From assembly GCA_030674875.1 (NCBI GenBank), contig JASXSU010000003.1, positions 1,032,076 to 1,096,075 of the forward strand: DNA of 64,000 nt, given 5' to 3'. Shown here piece after piece: positions 41,179 to 50,480 of the stretch. Below the pieces are notes generated by a model. The model was not told the DNA's origin. It saw nothing but the letters and a program-made list of their open reading frames with translations, and searched no databases. Position numbers and translations under genes: made by a program. The stretch is from Candidatus Endonucleibacter sp. (ex Gigantidas childressi). GTDB lineage: Bacteria > Pseudomonadota > Gammaproteobacteria > Pseudomonadales > Endozoicomonadaceae. Each line of letters starts with the position of its first letter. The first letter of the stretch is position 1.

Positions 41179-42165
41179 ATGGATGGAAGGCAGCAATCTA
41201 CAGAAAATATTCCGTTTGGTGGTGAGACTGATAAGGCTTGGTCGTTGCTTGAAAACCTAGTGACGAACTCGTTGACTGAACAGAGGCGTTCTAGGCGGTG
41301 GGGCATATTTTTTAAATTTTTGACCTTTATGTGGTTGTTTTTGGTTGCGAGCGCTATCTATAACTCGTCGAGAATAAGTATGCCAAAAGGCTACGGTGGT
41401 GGAGTATATACTGCTCTGGTTGAGCTAAATGGAGTTATTGCTGATGGAGGAGATGCTAGCGCAGACGTTATTGTTTCTGGACTCAGGTCTGCTTTTGATG
41501 ATAAGGGAACTAAGGCTGTTATTTTAAGGATTAATAGCCCTGGAGGTAGTCCTGTGCAGTCGGGCTATATATATGACGAAATTATTCGGTTGCGTAAGCT
41601 GCATATTGATACGCCGCTTTATGCAGTCATTACTGATATGGGTGCTTCTGGTGGCTACTACGTTGCTTCTGCGGCGGATGCTATTTATGCGGATAAAGCT
41701 AGTATGGTGGGTTCTATTGGCGTTGTTTCTGCAGGCTTTGGTTTTGTTGAGGCGATGAAAAAGGTGGGTGTAGCTCGAAGAAGTTATACCGCTGGAGAAT
41801 ATAAGGGGTTTATGGATCCTTTTCAGTCGGAGGATATAGCCGCGTCGAAGCGTTGGCAAGATTCTCTTGATACTGTCCACAAGCAGTTTATTGAAAGTGT
41901 AAAGCATGGGCGTGGTGATCGATTGACGGATGATCCTGATATTTTTTCAGGTATGATCTGGGTCGGTGAAAAAGCTAAGGAGCTTGGTTTACTTGATGGT
42001 TTGGGCGGTGCTAGTTTTGTTGCTCGTGATATAGTTGGAGTTGAGGAAATTAAGGACTTTACTCCTAAAGTTTCGAGGTTTGAGCGTTTTGCTAGAGATT
42101 TTGGTGTGGGTACAACCAGTGCTTTTCTTAAGATCTTTGGCGCTGATGGTATTCAGCTTAGATAG
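41179..42165 (+). CDS. sppA: Signal peptide peptidase SppA-type (S49) protease
   Basis: Membrane-anchored serine protease that clears cleaved signal peptides. 328 residues, the short single-domain form. One transmembrane helix at about residues 50-64 (FFKFLTFMWLFLVASAIY). S49 motifs: LRINSPGGSPVQSGYIYDEI, then MGASGGYYVASAADAIYADK with the catalytic Ser, GSIGVV, and the catalytic Lys region YTAGEYKGFMDPFQ. The distance from rluC is large, so it probably has its own promoter. Confidence 0.93.
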   Translation: MDGRQQSTENIPFGGETDKAWSLLENLVTNSLTEQRRSRRWGIFFKFLTFMWLFLVASAIYNSSRISMPKGYGGGVYTALVELNGVIADGGDASADVIVSGLRSAFDDKGTKAVILRINSPGGSPVQSGYIYDEIIRLRKLHIDTPLYAVITDMGASGGYYVASAADAIYADKASMVGSIGVVSAGFGFVEAMKKVGVARRSYTAGEYKGFMDPFQSEDIAASKRWQDSLDTVHKQFIESVKHGRGDRLTDDPDIFSGMIWVGEKAKELGLLDGLGGASFVARDIVGVEEIKDFTPKVSRFERFARDFGVGTTSAFLKIFGADGIQLR

Positions 42166-42202
42166 ACGAATAGGTCTGGTTTCTATATCTGTTATTATTG
42201 AC

Positions 42203-42310
42203 ATTGCGAGTAGGCGGTAAACTAGCGAATTCCCATAATATTACGAATAATAAGTGGTTGAGGTAGATGAGAGTTAAGCTAGCAAGCTCTCATATTTAAG
42301 TAGAATAGGT
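42203..42310. repeat. Degraded type B palindromic repeat
   Basis: AGGCGGTAAACTAGCGAATT, CCCATAATATTACGAATAAT and AAGTGGTTGAGG correspond to the conserved inner order GGCGACAAACGA... and CCCCATGAGCCTACGAGTAA, then GGTGGTTGGGG of better copies (48574-48698). The ends are lost. It lies between convergent sppA and maf. Confidence 0.5.
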
Positions 42311-42335
42311 CTGGGTTATTGTTGGGGTAAAGTTG

Positions 42336-42917
42336 TTACGGCCCCAGTATATCGATGGATTCGTTGCGTAACATGGTAGTCAGTGCAATTAAAGGAAGGC
42401 CTATCAGTATATTGGGATCATCCCCTGATAGTTTTTCAAATAGCGCAATTCCTAAGCCTTCGTATTTAAAGCTGCCGGCGCAATCTAGCGGCTGTTCTTT
42501 ATCAATGTAATAGCTGATTTGTTGTGGGTTAAGGTGCCGAAAATAGACTTGAAATGGTAAACATTGGTGCTGGATATGGCCGGTTTTGCTGTTGAGTAGG
42601 CAGAGGCCTGAAAAAAAAGTGACTTGTTGGTCGCTACATAGAGATAGTTGTTCGATGGCCCGCTGTTTATTGTAGGGTTTATTTAGCAGGACTCCATCAA
42701 TAGATGCGGTTTGGTCTGAGCCGATAATAAGGTGCGATGGGTACTTATGGGTTATTGCTTCTGCTTTTTGTTTGGCGAGGCGTTCTGCCAGTGCTTGAGC
42801 AGATTCTTTGGCTAAAGGTGTTTCGTCGATTTCTGGTGGATGATGTTCAAACGGTATTTTTAGGGTTTTCAGTAGCATTATTCTATATTTTGAACTCGAT
42901 GCTAGAACAAGTTTCAT
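42336..42917 (-). CDS. yceF: Maf-like nucleotide pyrophosphatase (YceF type)
   Basis: House-cleaning enzyme hydrolysing modified nucleoside triphosphates; the YceF branch prefers m7GTP. 193 residues from the ATG at 42917. Motifs: LVLASSSKYRIMLLKTLKIPF, EIDETPLAKES, IIGSDQTASIDG and DCAGSFKYEGLGIALFEKLS, which favour the YceF over the MafB/YhdE branch. Divergent from yceD, as usual. Confidence 0.9.
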   Translation of the reverse strand: MKLVLASSSKYRIMLLKTLKIPFEHHPPEIDETPLAKESAQALAERLAKQKAEAITHKYPSHLIIGSDQTASIDGVLLNKPYNKQRAIEQLSLCSDQQVTFFSGLCLLNSKTGHIQHQCLPFQVYFRHLNPQQISYYIDKEQPLDCAGSFKYEGLGIALFEKLSGDDPNILIGLPLIALTTMLRNESIDILGP

Positions 42918-43043
42918 CACTGCTGCGCTCTCCTATTTTGTGTGTGGCGTTCGCTACCCAAACTTTTAATGGCGACTGCTAAAATGATGGAGTTGTAAAA
43001 CTCTTTGACAGGATGACGGTTTACCCTCTATGATTGCCTGCTT

Positions 43044-43607
43044 ATGCTAATTAGTCAACTATCCAAAACTATTGATCCGTGTAAACTTGCGCGACAAGGT
43101 ATATCTCTTGAAGGTTCCTTGGCAGTGAGCTGCTTTAGTCGGCTAATAGATCTTCTTGCTGGTGATCAAGGCGAAGTAAAGGTAGCGTTACGCTTTTATT
43201 TAGATGAGTTTAACCACGTAATACTTGAAGGATGCCTGGACCTGGAAGGTAAAATGATCTGTCAGCGGTGTCTTGACGCGGCTGATATTTCAGTGCATGT
43301 AGATATTCTATTAAAGGCTGTGCGGACTTATGAGCAAGAAAAGGCGTTGCCGGCGAAATATGACCCCCTTTTCCTCCAGAAAGAGCCTATTGAGCTTATT
43401 CCGTTACTGGAAGATGAGTTGTTGCTAGGGCTGCCATTGATTCCTTATCATAATTCGGACTGCTCTTCTAAGGAGTTCTGGTCTACCAAATCAAAAGATT
43501 TAGTTGGTCAGAGAGATAAAGAAGATGTAGTTAACAAAGAAACAACAAACCCGTTTAGCGTACTGGCAAAATTAAAAAATGATGCCAAGACGATTCAGGA
43601 GAGTTAA
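43044..43607 (+). CDS. yceD: YceD, DUF177 family (23S rRNA accumulation protein)
   Basis: 187 residues. The family core includes [20 protein letters not shown] with the two Cys, then the acidic [20 protein letters not shown]. YceD is linked to 23S rRNA accumulation in E. coli and is nearly always co-transcribed with rpmF, here 2 bases away. The C-terminus has [10 protein letters not shown], the usual end. Confidence 0.93.
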   Translation: MLISQLSKTIDPCKLARQGISLEGSLAVSCFSRLIDLLAGDQGEVKVALRFYLDEFNHVILEGCLDLEGKMICQRCLDAADISVHVDILLKAVRTYEQEKALPAKYDPLFLQKEPIELIPLLEDELLLGLPLIPYHNSDCSSKEFWSTKSKDLVGQRDKEDVVNKETTNPFSVLAKLKNDAKTIQES

Positions 43608-43609
43608 TA

Positions 43610-43792
43610 ATGGCTGTTCAAAAAAATCGCAAAACACGCTCTAAGCGTGATATGCGTCGATCCCATGATGCTTTGAGGAGTATTCAGCTGTCTCAGGATG
43701 TTAATACTGGAGAGTCTCATCGCCGTCACCATGTAACGGCTGATGGTTTTTACCGAGGTCGTCAAGTTATTACGAGCAATAATGAGGAGTGA
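43610..43792 (+). CDS. rpmF: Ribosomal protein L32
   Basis: 60 residues, starting [20 protein letters not shown], the gammaproteobacterial L32 pattern without zinc cysteines, and ending [15 protein letters not shown]. It overlaps the plsX start by 4 bases. Confidence 0.98.
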   Translation: MAVQKNRKTRSKRDMRRSHDALRSIQLSQDVNTGESHRRHHVTADGFYRGRQVITSNNEE

Positions 43793-44841
43793 AGCCTTCT
43801 AAGGATAAAGTGGTTGCGTGTAAGAGTGTCAGAATTGCGCTTGATGTAATGAGCGGTGATGAAAGTCCTAGCACTCGGATGTATTCCGTAATTAGATTGC
43901 TAAAAGATAAACCTGATCTATTTTTGTATTTGATAGGAGATGAGGGTTTCATTAAATCATTTCTTGGGATGGTTTCAGGGGTAGATTGGCATCGCCTGAC
44001 CGTTGTTCATACAGTAAAAACTGTGGCAATGAGCGATAGTCCTTTAAAGGTTCTTCGATCAAAAAAAGAGTCTTCCATGTGGAAGATGCTTGAGCTTGTT
44101 GCGAGTGGTGAGGTTCACGCTTGTGTCAGCGCTGGAAATACAGGAGCGTTGATGGCAATGGGGCGACATATTTTACAAATGGTCGCAGGTATTGATCGGC
44201 CCGCTATCGCTACGTGTGTGCCTTGCAGGGCAGGGTCGGCTGTTTTGCTGGATATAGGAGCAAACGTTGATTCGACTGCAATAAATTTACACCAATTTGC
44301 AGTGATGGGTTCGCAATTATCATCAAGTGTCTATCAAATCTTTAAGCCCCGTGTGGCTTTGCTGAATGTCGGAACCGAAGATATTAAGGGTAATGAACAG
44401 GTTCGTCTTGCTAGTCAGATCATACAAAAAGATAATCGAATCAACTATATTGGCTACATTGAAGGGCATGCAATTTTCTCTGGTTTTGCGGACGTGATTG
44501 TCTGCGATGGATTTGTGGGTAATGTTGCCTTGAAAACCGCAGAAGGAGTAGCCAGTTTGGTCAAGGAGGAGCTGTTTGCAGCATTTGGCTTAAGTTGGTG
44601 GAGCCGGTTGCTGGGTCTTGCGGCTTCGCCGATGTTAAAAGAGTTTTGTCGTCGTGTAGATCCAGTGCGGTATAATGGCGCTAGCTTTTTGGGTCTTCAA
44701 GGTGTTGTGGTTAAAAGTCATGGAAGTGCTGATGAGCAAGGCTTCTTTCAGGCTGTTTGTCAAGCGATATATGAGGTGAAAGCAGGTGTTTCTGATTGTC
44801 TTACGATAGACGAAGAAGGTGTATACACCAATCCTCATTGA
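43789..44841 (+). CDS. plsX: Phosphate acyltransferase PlsX
   Basis: Makes acyl-phosphate from acyl-ACP, the first step toward phosphatidic acid. 350 residues from a GTG overlapping the rpmF stop. The N-terminal motif reads [11 protein letters not shown] where the family usually has AMGGDFGP. Other blocks are typical: [59 protein letters not shown]-like [13 protein letters not shown] and [20 protein letters not shown]. Confidence 0.95.
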   Translation: MKPSKDKVVACKSVRIALDVMSGDESPSTRMYSVIRLLKDKPDLFLYLIGDEGFIKSFLGMVSGVDWHRLTVVHTVKTVAMSDSPLKVLRSKKESSMWKMLELVASGEVHACVSAGNTGALMAMGRHILQMVAGIDRPAIATCVPCRAGSAVLLDIGANVDSTAINLHQFAVMGSQLSSSVYQIFKPRVALLNVGTEDIKGNEQVRLASQIIQKDNRINYIGYIEGHAIFSGFADVIVCDGFVGNVALKTAEGVASLVKEELFAAFGLSWWSRLLGLAASPMLKEFCRRVDPVRYNGASFLGLQGVVVKSHGSADEQGFFQAVCQAIYEVKAGVSDCLTIDEEGVYTNPH

Positions 44842-45287
44842 AAGTGTGGCAAGGTTATTGATTGTTTTCATTCACTCCAAACATCTGCTATTCATAAAAT
44901 CATAGCTTGGTTTATTTATCAGTTATTTAGACTTTCATTGGCAACTGGTGTAGGAGGATGATTGATACATACTAGAAGTATGGTCTTGTTGTAATGATAC
45001 TCAATCAAGTAGTTGAAGCTGTTGTTAAGTAGTAAAGAGGTTAGACTTGTGGGCTTGGTTGCTAAGTGGTAAGAAATTCTGCTGCTAAGTTTTTATTTTA
45101 CTCTTAGGGCTAGCTTTGATCTATATAGATGCCGATCTATTGGTTTATTTATGTTTGTAGTTGATATTTGCTATAGGTAAGGGTGCTGTTGCTACTACAT
45201 ATAGCTCTTATTAGTATGTAGAAATATTACATTTTCAGGTTGCGCCTCGGTATAGGCATGATTTTTAATTCTGATCAGCGTGTTGAC
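44842..45287. other. Gene-free region between plsX and fabD
   Basis: Almost 450 bases with no recognised gene or intact repeat. fabH, often found between plsX and fabD in other bacteria, is absent; no KAS III fragment could be made out in translation. Confidence 0.4.
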
Positions 45288-46214
45288 ATGATGGATATAT
45301 TTGCTTTTATTTTTCCTGGGCAGGGATCCCAGCAAGTGGGCATGCTTGCTGAATATTGTGAAGAGTCAATATTTATTGATACTCTTGGGGAGGCATCCGA
45401 GATTTTAGGTATCGATCTTCCCTTTCTGTTTGCTTCTGGACCAGCTGAAAAGCTAAACAGAACTGAAAATACTCAGCCCGTGTTATTGGCGGCAAGTGTT
45501 GCTCTATGGAGGGTGTGGTCGGCTCGGCATGAGTGGCGCAGGCCCAGTTTTATGGCTGGGCATAGTCTCGGGGAGTATTCCGCGCTGGTTTGTGCTGGTG
45601 CGATGGCGTTCAGAGATGCTCTTCCTCTGGTAAGAAAACGTGGATTGTATATGCAGGAAGCGGTTTCTGAAGGGGAGGGGGCGATGGCTGCAATCTTGGG
45701 CCTAGTTGATAATGATGTTGTTAGTGTTTGTCTGGCTGCTGCTCAGGGTCAGGTTGTTGAGGCGGTTAATTTCAACTCACCAGGACAAGTTGTTATCGCA
45801 GGTAATAGAGAAGCGGTGGAGCGCGCCATGGTGCAGGCAAAAGATGCTGGGGCTAAAAAAGTAGTGTTGTTGCCGGTCAGTGTTCCTTCTCATTGTGGGC
45901 TTATGAAGACGGCAGCAGATAAGTTGAAAATTGCACTTGAAAGTGTTGAGATTATTTCACCTGTGATCCCGGTTATACAGAATGTTTCTGCTGAGATTTG
46001 CTCCGATCCGGAAGGTATTCGCAATAACCTTGTTGCTCAGCTTTGCTCACCAGTTCGTTGGGTTGAAACTATTAATGTTTTGTCTGAATCGGGAGTGGTA
46101 AGTTTTGTTGAGTGTGGACCTGGAAAAGTGTTGTCTGGTCTTAATAAGCGTATTGTCCGACAAGCAACAGTTGTGTCGCTGGAGTCTCTTTTTGCTATGA
46201 GTTCACTGGTATAG
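45288..46214 (+). CDS. fabD: Malonyl-CoA:ACP transacylase FabD
   Basis: Transfers malonyl from CoA to ACP. The ATG at 45288 gives 308 residues beginning MMDIFAFIFPGQGSQQVGML, the family start; the frame extends to 45240 (TTG) with no further support. Catalytic Ser in MAGHSLGEYSALV; catalytic His in VPVSVPSHCGLM; GNREAVERA and QNVSAEI are also typical. Operon with fabG, 71 bases apart. Confidence 0.95.
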   Translation: MMDIFAFIFPGQGSQQVGMLAEYCEESIFIDTLGEASEILGIDLPFLFASGPAEKLNRTENTQPVLLAASVALWRVWSARHEWRRPSFMAGHSLGEYSALVCAGAMAFRDALPLVRKRGLYMQEAVSEGEGAMAAILGLVDNDVVSVCLAAAQGQVVEAVNFNSPGQVVIAGNREAVERAMVQAKDAGAKKVVLLPVSVPSHCGLMKTAADKLKIALESVEIISPVIPVIQNVSAEICSDPEGIRNNLVAQLCSPVRWVETINVLSESGVVSFVECGPGKVLSGLNKRIVRQATVVSLESLFAMSSLV

Positions 46215-46285
46215 TTCGGGAGTTAGCTGCTTTCTTTTTTGTTTGGTGTAGCAGTGTCTTTATTATCAGTATGGAAATTGTAATT

Positions 46286-47032
46286 ATGGCTGGTTTGGAA
46301 GGAAAAATTGCACTGGTGACAGGTGCTAGTCGAGGTATTGGCCGTTCTACGGCTGTTACTTTGGGCGGTGCTGGTGCAGTTGTTATTGGTACTGCAACTA
46401 CAGAGAGTGGGGCAAAAGTAATTACAGAGATGCTGGCGGAAGCGGATATTCGCGGCCAGGGGATCTTACTGGATGTCACTTCTGCTGAAGGTTGTGTTGA
46501 TGTTGTTAAAACAATCACAGCGGAATACGGGGCTATTCAAGTTTTGGTTAATAATGCGGGTATTACCCGAGATAATCTTTTAATGCGCATGAAGAATGAC
46601 GAGTGGGATCAAGTTCTTGATACTAACTTGACCGCTATTTTTCGTATGAGCAAAGCGGTAATGAGAGGTATGACCAAGGCTCGTTGGGGACGCATCATTA
46701 ATGTGAGCTCTGTTGTTGGTTCGATGGGGAATCCAGGGCAGGCTAATTATGCTGCAGCTAAGGCTGGAGTGGAAGGTTTTTCCCGTTCCTTGGCGAGGGA
46801 AGTTGGTTCTCGAAACATTACGGTGAACACTGTAGCTCCGGGTTTTATTGACACGGATATGACGAAAGTGCTATCTGACGAACAGCGTCAGCTTATGCAA
46901 GAGCAAATCCCCGTAGCTCGGCTTGGTCAGCCTGAAGAGATTGCAGGAGTGATTTTATTTTTAGCAAGTGATGCTGCTGGGTATATTACTGGAGAAACAG
47001 TGCATGTGAATGGCGGTATGTATATGGGATAG
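46286..47032 (+). CDS. fabG: 3-oxoacyl-ACP reductase FabG
   Basis: NADPH-dependent reductase of the elongation cycle. The ATG at 46286 gives 248 residues starting MAGLEGKIALVTGASRGIGR; an ATG at 46271 adds five. Short-chain dehydrogenase signature: TGASRGIG, NNAGITRDN, Ser142 in NVSSVVGS, Tyr155 and Lys159 in ANYAAAKAG. acpP normally follows directly; here an IS5-type element and a palindromic repeat lie between. Confidence 0.97.
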   Translation: MAGLEGKIALVTGASRGIGRSTAVTLGGAGAVVIGTATTESGAKVITEMLAEADIRGQGILLDVTSAEGCVDVVKTITAEYGAIQVLVNNAGITRDNLLMRMKNDEWDQVLDTNLTAIFRMSKAVMRGMTKARWGRIINVSSVVGSMGNPGQANYAAAKAGVEGFSRSLAREVGSRNITVNTVAPGFIDTDMTKVLSDEQRQLMQEQIPVARLGQPEEIAGVILFLASDAAGYITGETVHVNGGMYMG

Positions 47033-47173
47033 GTTTTTTTAGTGTTATACGCATTCTACCCTTGGGGGTGTGGATGTGCTGAGTTAGAAGATAGTTAATG
47101 TCATAATTATTGAAATGATGTGATACCTCAGAATAACTCAACAAAGACTATTATATTCTGGTAAAATATCGGC

Positions 47174-48307
47174 ATGCAAAAATCCTTCACAACACAGCCC
47201 AAACTCTTCGTTTCAGCCAGCGACCTAAATCATCCAATTCTTCGTAGTCTGGATGATACAAAAGCGCTGCTGAAATGGTCAGAGATTGAGAAGGTATTAT
47301 CCTCAATCTACGCATCTAACAACGGTCGCCCCAGCTATCCTCTGCTGACTTTGTTTCGAGCCTTATTGCTTGGAGCATGGTATCGCTTATCCGATGTACA
47401 GTTGGCTCAGTGCTTGTATATACCCGTCGCCTTTCAAGTTGCTACGTTGTTGGCTGCGTTCGCTCACCCAGATCACCTACTACTCGTAGGCTCACGGGGC
47501 TTCGCCTACTTGCTGCCTAGTAGCAATTTAAAATGCTTTGGGTATAGAAATCTTCTGTTTTGTAAATTTTGTCACCTTGAACTTGGTGGAGCAGTTCCTG
47601 AAGCCTCCACCTTGGGACGCTTTAGAACACGACTTGTCGAGCATCGTCTGGGGGATCAATTATTGGCAGATATTAATCGTCAGCTTGAAGCCAAAAACAT
47701 CATAATGAGCGAAGGTCGCATTAATATCATCGATGCTACACCGATAGAGGCAGCGCGATCAGGTTCGGGCCACGAAAAAAACGGAAAACCGACAAAAGAT
47801 CCTGACGCGGGCTGGCACGTTAAGAATGACAGTCGTGGTAACAAAAAAAGCACCTATGGTTTTTCCGTTCATACCGGTGTCGATGAAGATGGCTTTATTC
47901 ATAGGCAAAGCGTAACGCCTGACAATGTTTATGATTCTCAGGAGCGTGATACCTTGCTGCTGGGGGATGAAACGGCACTGTATGCGAATTCCGCTTACGG
48001 CTCTGAGCAGAACCGAGAGAAATTAGCGCAGCTAGGTATTAAAGATCAAGTTCAACGTAAGGGCTACAGAGGAAAGCCTCTATCGAAAGAAGATAGAGCT
48101 CGTAACAAAGAAATAGCCGTAACACGGGCGGGTGGTGAGCATCTTTTTGCCACCTATAAAAGACACTGCGGACTTGCCAGGACTCGGTTCATGGGCCTTG
48201 CCAAAAATGCGACAACTTATGGGCTGGCCGCTATTGCTGCGAACATTCGTGAAGGTACTAAGTTTTTGGTGCTCTGTGGTGTGTCAAAACCATGTTATAC
48301 AGGATAG
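47174..48307 (+). CDS. IS5-family transposase with in-frame MITE insertion
   Basis: The 377-codon frame is open. Residues 83-124 (IPVAFQVATLLAAFAHPDHL onward to LKCFGY) are encoded entirely by a palindromic element; without them the protein is about 335 residues with LSDVQLAQCLY joined to RNLLFCKFCHLEL, a normal IS5-type sequence. DDE region: first Asp in NIIDATPIEAARSG; the second normally sits in an ADxxYxS-type motif but here reads YANSAYGSEQN, an Asn; Glu in GGEHLFATYKR. The protein is therefore probably inactive on two counts. It separates fabG from acpP. Confidence 0.85.
   Translation: MQKSFTTQPKLFVSASDLNHPILRSLDDTKALLKWSEIEKVLSSIYASNNGRPSYPLLTLFRALLLGAWYRLSDVQLAQCLYIPVAFQVATLLAAFAHPDHLLLVGSRGFAYLLPSSNLKCFGYRNLLFCKFCHLELGGAVPEASTLGRFRTRLVEHRLGDQLLADINRQLEAKNIIMSEGRINIIDATPIEAARSGSGHEKNGKPTKDPDAGWHVKNDSRGNKKSTYGFSVHTGVDEDGFIHRQSVTPDNVYDSQERDTLLLGDETALYANSAYGSEQNREKLAQLGIKDQVQRKGYRGKPLSKEDRARNKEIAVTRAGGEHLFATYKRHCGLARTRFMGLAKNATTYGLAAIAANIREGTKFLVLCGVSKPCYTG
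47421..47544. repeat. Palindromic MITE, type A, in frame inside IS5 transposase
   Basis: The 124-bp element TACCCGTCGCC...TTTGGGTA is flanked on both sides by TA. Removing the element and one TA (126 bases) restores TGCTTGTATAGAAATCTT. This shows a TA target-site duplication and an insertion of exactly 42 codons without a stop. Confidence 0.92.
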
Positions 48308-48573
48308 GTACGTTAAAAATCAGTCAGAAGCACTAAAATAGTGTATAAAACAAATGATTTGATGTTCAACGTCTTATAAAGCTTCGTAATGGCTGACAAA
48401 GCTTGGAAAGTTCAATTATCGTGATCAAAGTTGTTGGTTATACTGAGGTCTCGATGTAAATATTTGTTGGGAATGCTGCAGTTATTGTTTGAAAAGCTGT
48501 AGTAAAGAAGGTGTATTGTTACGTTAATTACAGCTGTCTGTCTTGAAGTTTTCGTAATCCGTCATATACACTA

Positions 48574-48698
48574 TACCCGTTACCATTGAGGGTGTGGGTA
48601 GGCGACAAACGAACTAATCCCCATGAGCCTACGAGTAATAGGTGGTTGGGGATGAGTGAGGGCAGTTCACAACCCAACACCTTCAAGGGTGATTGGTA
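48574..48698. repeat. Palindromic MITE, type B, upstream of acpP
   Basis: A well-preserved 125-bp copy: TACCCGTTACCATTGAGGGT... to ...CACCTTCAAGGGTGATTGGT followed by A, flanked by TA on both sides. Its core CCCCATGAGCCTACGAGTAA and GGTGGTTGGGG matches the type A core. It lies 57 bases before the acpP ATG, in or near its promoter. Confidence 0.85.
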
Positions 48699-48731
48699 TA
48701 TCGCATTGCAGTTATCTATAAGCTACGTTGA

Positions 48732-48989
<258 letters not shown>

Positions 48990-49015
48990 TATTTGCTTTG
49001 ATTATATTCCTGAAC

Positions 49016-49053
49016 AAAAGCCGCGCAAATAAAAATGTGCGGCTTTTGTTTTT
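49016..49053 (+). terminator. Rho-independent terminator after acpP
   Basis: AAAAGCCGCGCA, loop AATAAAAA, TGTGCGGCTTTT forms a strong stem followed by a long T run. It would stop transcription before the fabF relic. Confidence 0.9.
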
Positions 49054-49109
49054 TTTTGTGAGAGTATTATGCACGTTGTCTTAATAAAAATAAGGGTGTA
49101 AGGTCTTGT

Positions 49110-49440
49110 CGTGAATATGGGTCACGGGCATGGGTAGATGCTCTGACTGGTAAGAGGAGGGTTCATTCTATCAAATCTTTTGATGCTTATGGCGTGATGA
49201 GGTTTTGATTCAGGTAAGTTTACTTATTCCAAAGTATCTAAGGGCGGATGTTTTTATTCAGTATGATGCTGATATGATTTACTAGTTACGAGAAAGGTTT
49301 TGAGCGCTGCCAGAAAAAGTTCTCGGGCTGACATATCCATGGTAGTAGCATTGAATGATACCACTCTTGCTATAGGTGGTTGTCTTGGATTAATGCCAGA
49401 GTAGCTTCATTGGTTTGTTCTCTGTTGAGTTGACTGGTTT
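49110..49440 (+). pseudogene. fabF: Remnant of fabF (3-oxoacyl-ACP synthase II)
   Basis: In the normal fabF slot between acpP and pabC, fragments of a KAS II N-terminus appear in the right order but in different frames. VTGMG at 49121 corresponds to the start RRVVVTGMG; DALTGKRRVHSIKSFDAYGV at about 49137-49197 to the AL.GKSGI..I..FD segment; ADVFIQYDA at about 49244 to MDLFIQYG; and LAIGGCLGLMPE near 49365 to IGSGIGGL. The spacing is shorter than in real FabF, and the C-terminal three quarters of the gene is missing. Translation was done by eye. Confidence 0.7.
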
Positions 49441-49461
49441 TGGAGATGTTTTTAACCTATT

Positions 49462-49585
49462 TATTCTCATCACCTTTGAAGGTTTTGGTTTGTTAACGGC
49501 TAATCTCACCCCCAGCCATCTGCTGCTCTTAGGTATGGTGCTCCGCTCGTTTGTTTCCTTCTCGCATCGTCAATGGTGACTGGTA
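49462..49585. repeat. Palindromic MITE, type B
   Basis: CACCTTTGAAGGTTTTGGTT at the left and CATCGTCAATGGTGACTGGT (then ATA) at the right, with a core AATCTCACCCCCAGCCATCT. It lies between the fabF relic and pabC. Confidence 0.55.
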
Positions 49586-49634
49586 TATTGCATACAATAA
49601 CTATGTGTGGAAATGTGAATATGGAGCCTAGATA

Positions 49635-50480
49635 GTGAGTTTGCACAATAAGGTCAGTGATTTAGTATGGAGCAACGGTGAGCCAGTTTCCGCAATTGCA
49701 GTTACTGATAGAGGGCTTTTATACGGCGATGGTTTGTTTGAAACTATTTTGGTGATCGCAGGTAAGTTATCCATGGAAGATTTGCACTGGCAAAGAATGT
49801 CTGTCGGTGCTTTTCGTCTTGGTATTGACATCGATATTGAGCAGATAAAGCTAGAATCTCATCAGTTTTTGCATGCTGCGGATGCAGAGGATGTGGTTCT
49901 TAAGGTGATGCTTACGAGAGGTAGTGGTGGTCGAGGATATAATCCTGCAGGATGCACAAGTCCTTGTCGTATATTATCATTGCACCCTATACCATCTTAT
50001 CCAGGCTGTTTGCCGTACAACGGTATTTTGGCAAGATTCTGTGATCTTAGGCTGGGGTACAGTTATTTGGCTGGTGTAAAGCATCTTAATCGTTTGGAGC
50101 AGGTTTTGGCGCGTAATGAATGGAGTGATTCGGAATGTTACGAGGGGATACTTCTGGATTCTGAAGATCTTGTCATTGAAGGAACTATGACTAATCTTTT
50201 TTTGGTAGATCATGATGGTTTATTGTTAACACCAAAGCTGAACAATAGCGGTGTGGCTGGTGTCTGCCGGCAATATATTCTTGAGCAGGCTGGTGCCTGG
50301 GGCTTATCTGTTCAGGAGCGACAGGTTTCATTGGTTGAGTTTGCTGCTGCCAAGGAGGTGTTTGTTTGCAATAGTGTTAATGGTGTTTGGCCGGTGGTTG
50401 CTTGTGGTAATAATCGTTGGCCTGTTGGCGTTGTAACCTGCACTGTTAGAGCTAGGGTAATGGACGTATTAAATGCTTAA
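49635..50480 (+). CDS. pabC: Aminodeoxychorismate lyase PabC
   Basis: PLP enzyme releasing p-aminobenzoate for folate. 281 residues from a GTG. Fold-type IV aminotransferase pattern: WSNGEPVSAIAVTDRGLLYG, then GLFETI; PLP Lys in AGVKHLNRLEQVLAR; EGTMTNLFLV; and GVAGVCRQYILE. It overlaps mltG by 8 bases. This order, after the fab genes, is standard. Confidence 0.93.
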   Translation: MSLHNKVSDLVWSNGEPVSAIAVTDRGLLYGDGLFETILVIAGKLSMEDLHWQRMSVGAFRLGIDIDIEQIKLESHQFLHAADAEDVVLKVMLTRGSGGRGYNPAGCTSPCRILSLHPIPSYPGCLPYNGILARFCDLRLGYSYLAGVKHLNRLEQVLARNEWSDSECYEGILLDSEDLVIEGTMTNLFLVDHDGLLLTPKLNNSGVAGVCRQYILEQAGAWGLSVQERQVSLVEFAAAKEVFVCNSVNGVWPVVACGNNRWPVGVVTCTVRARVMDVLNA

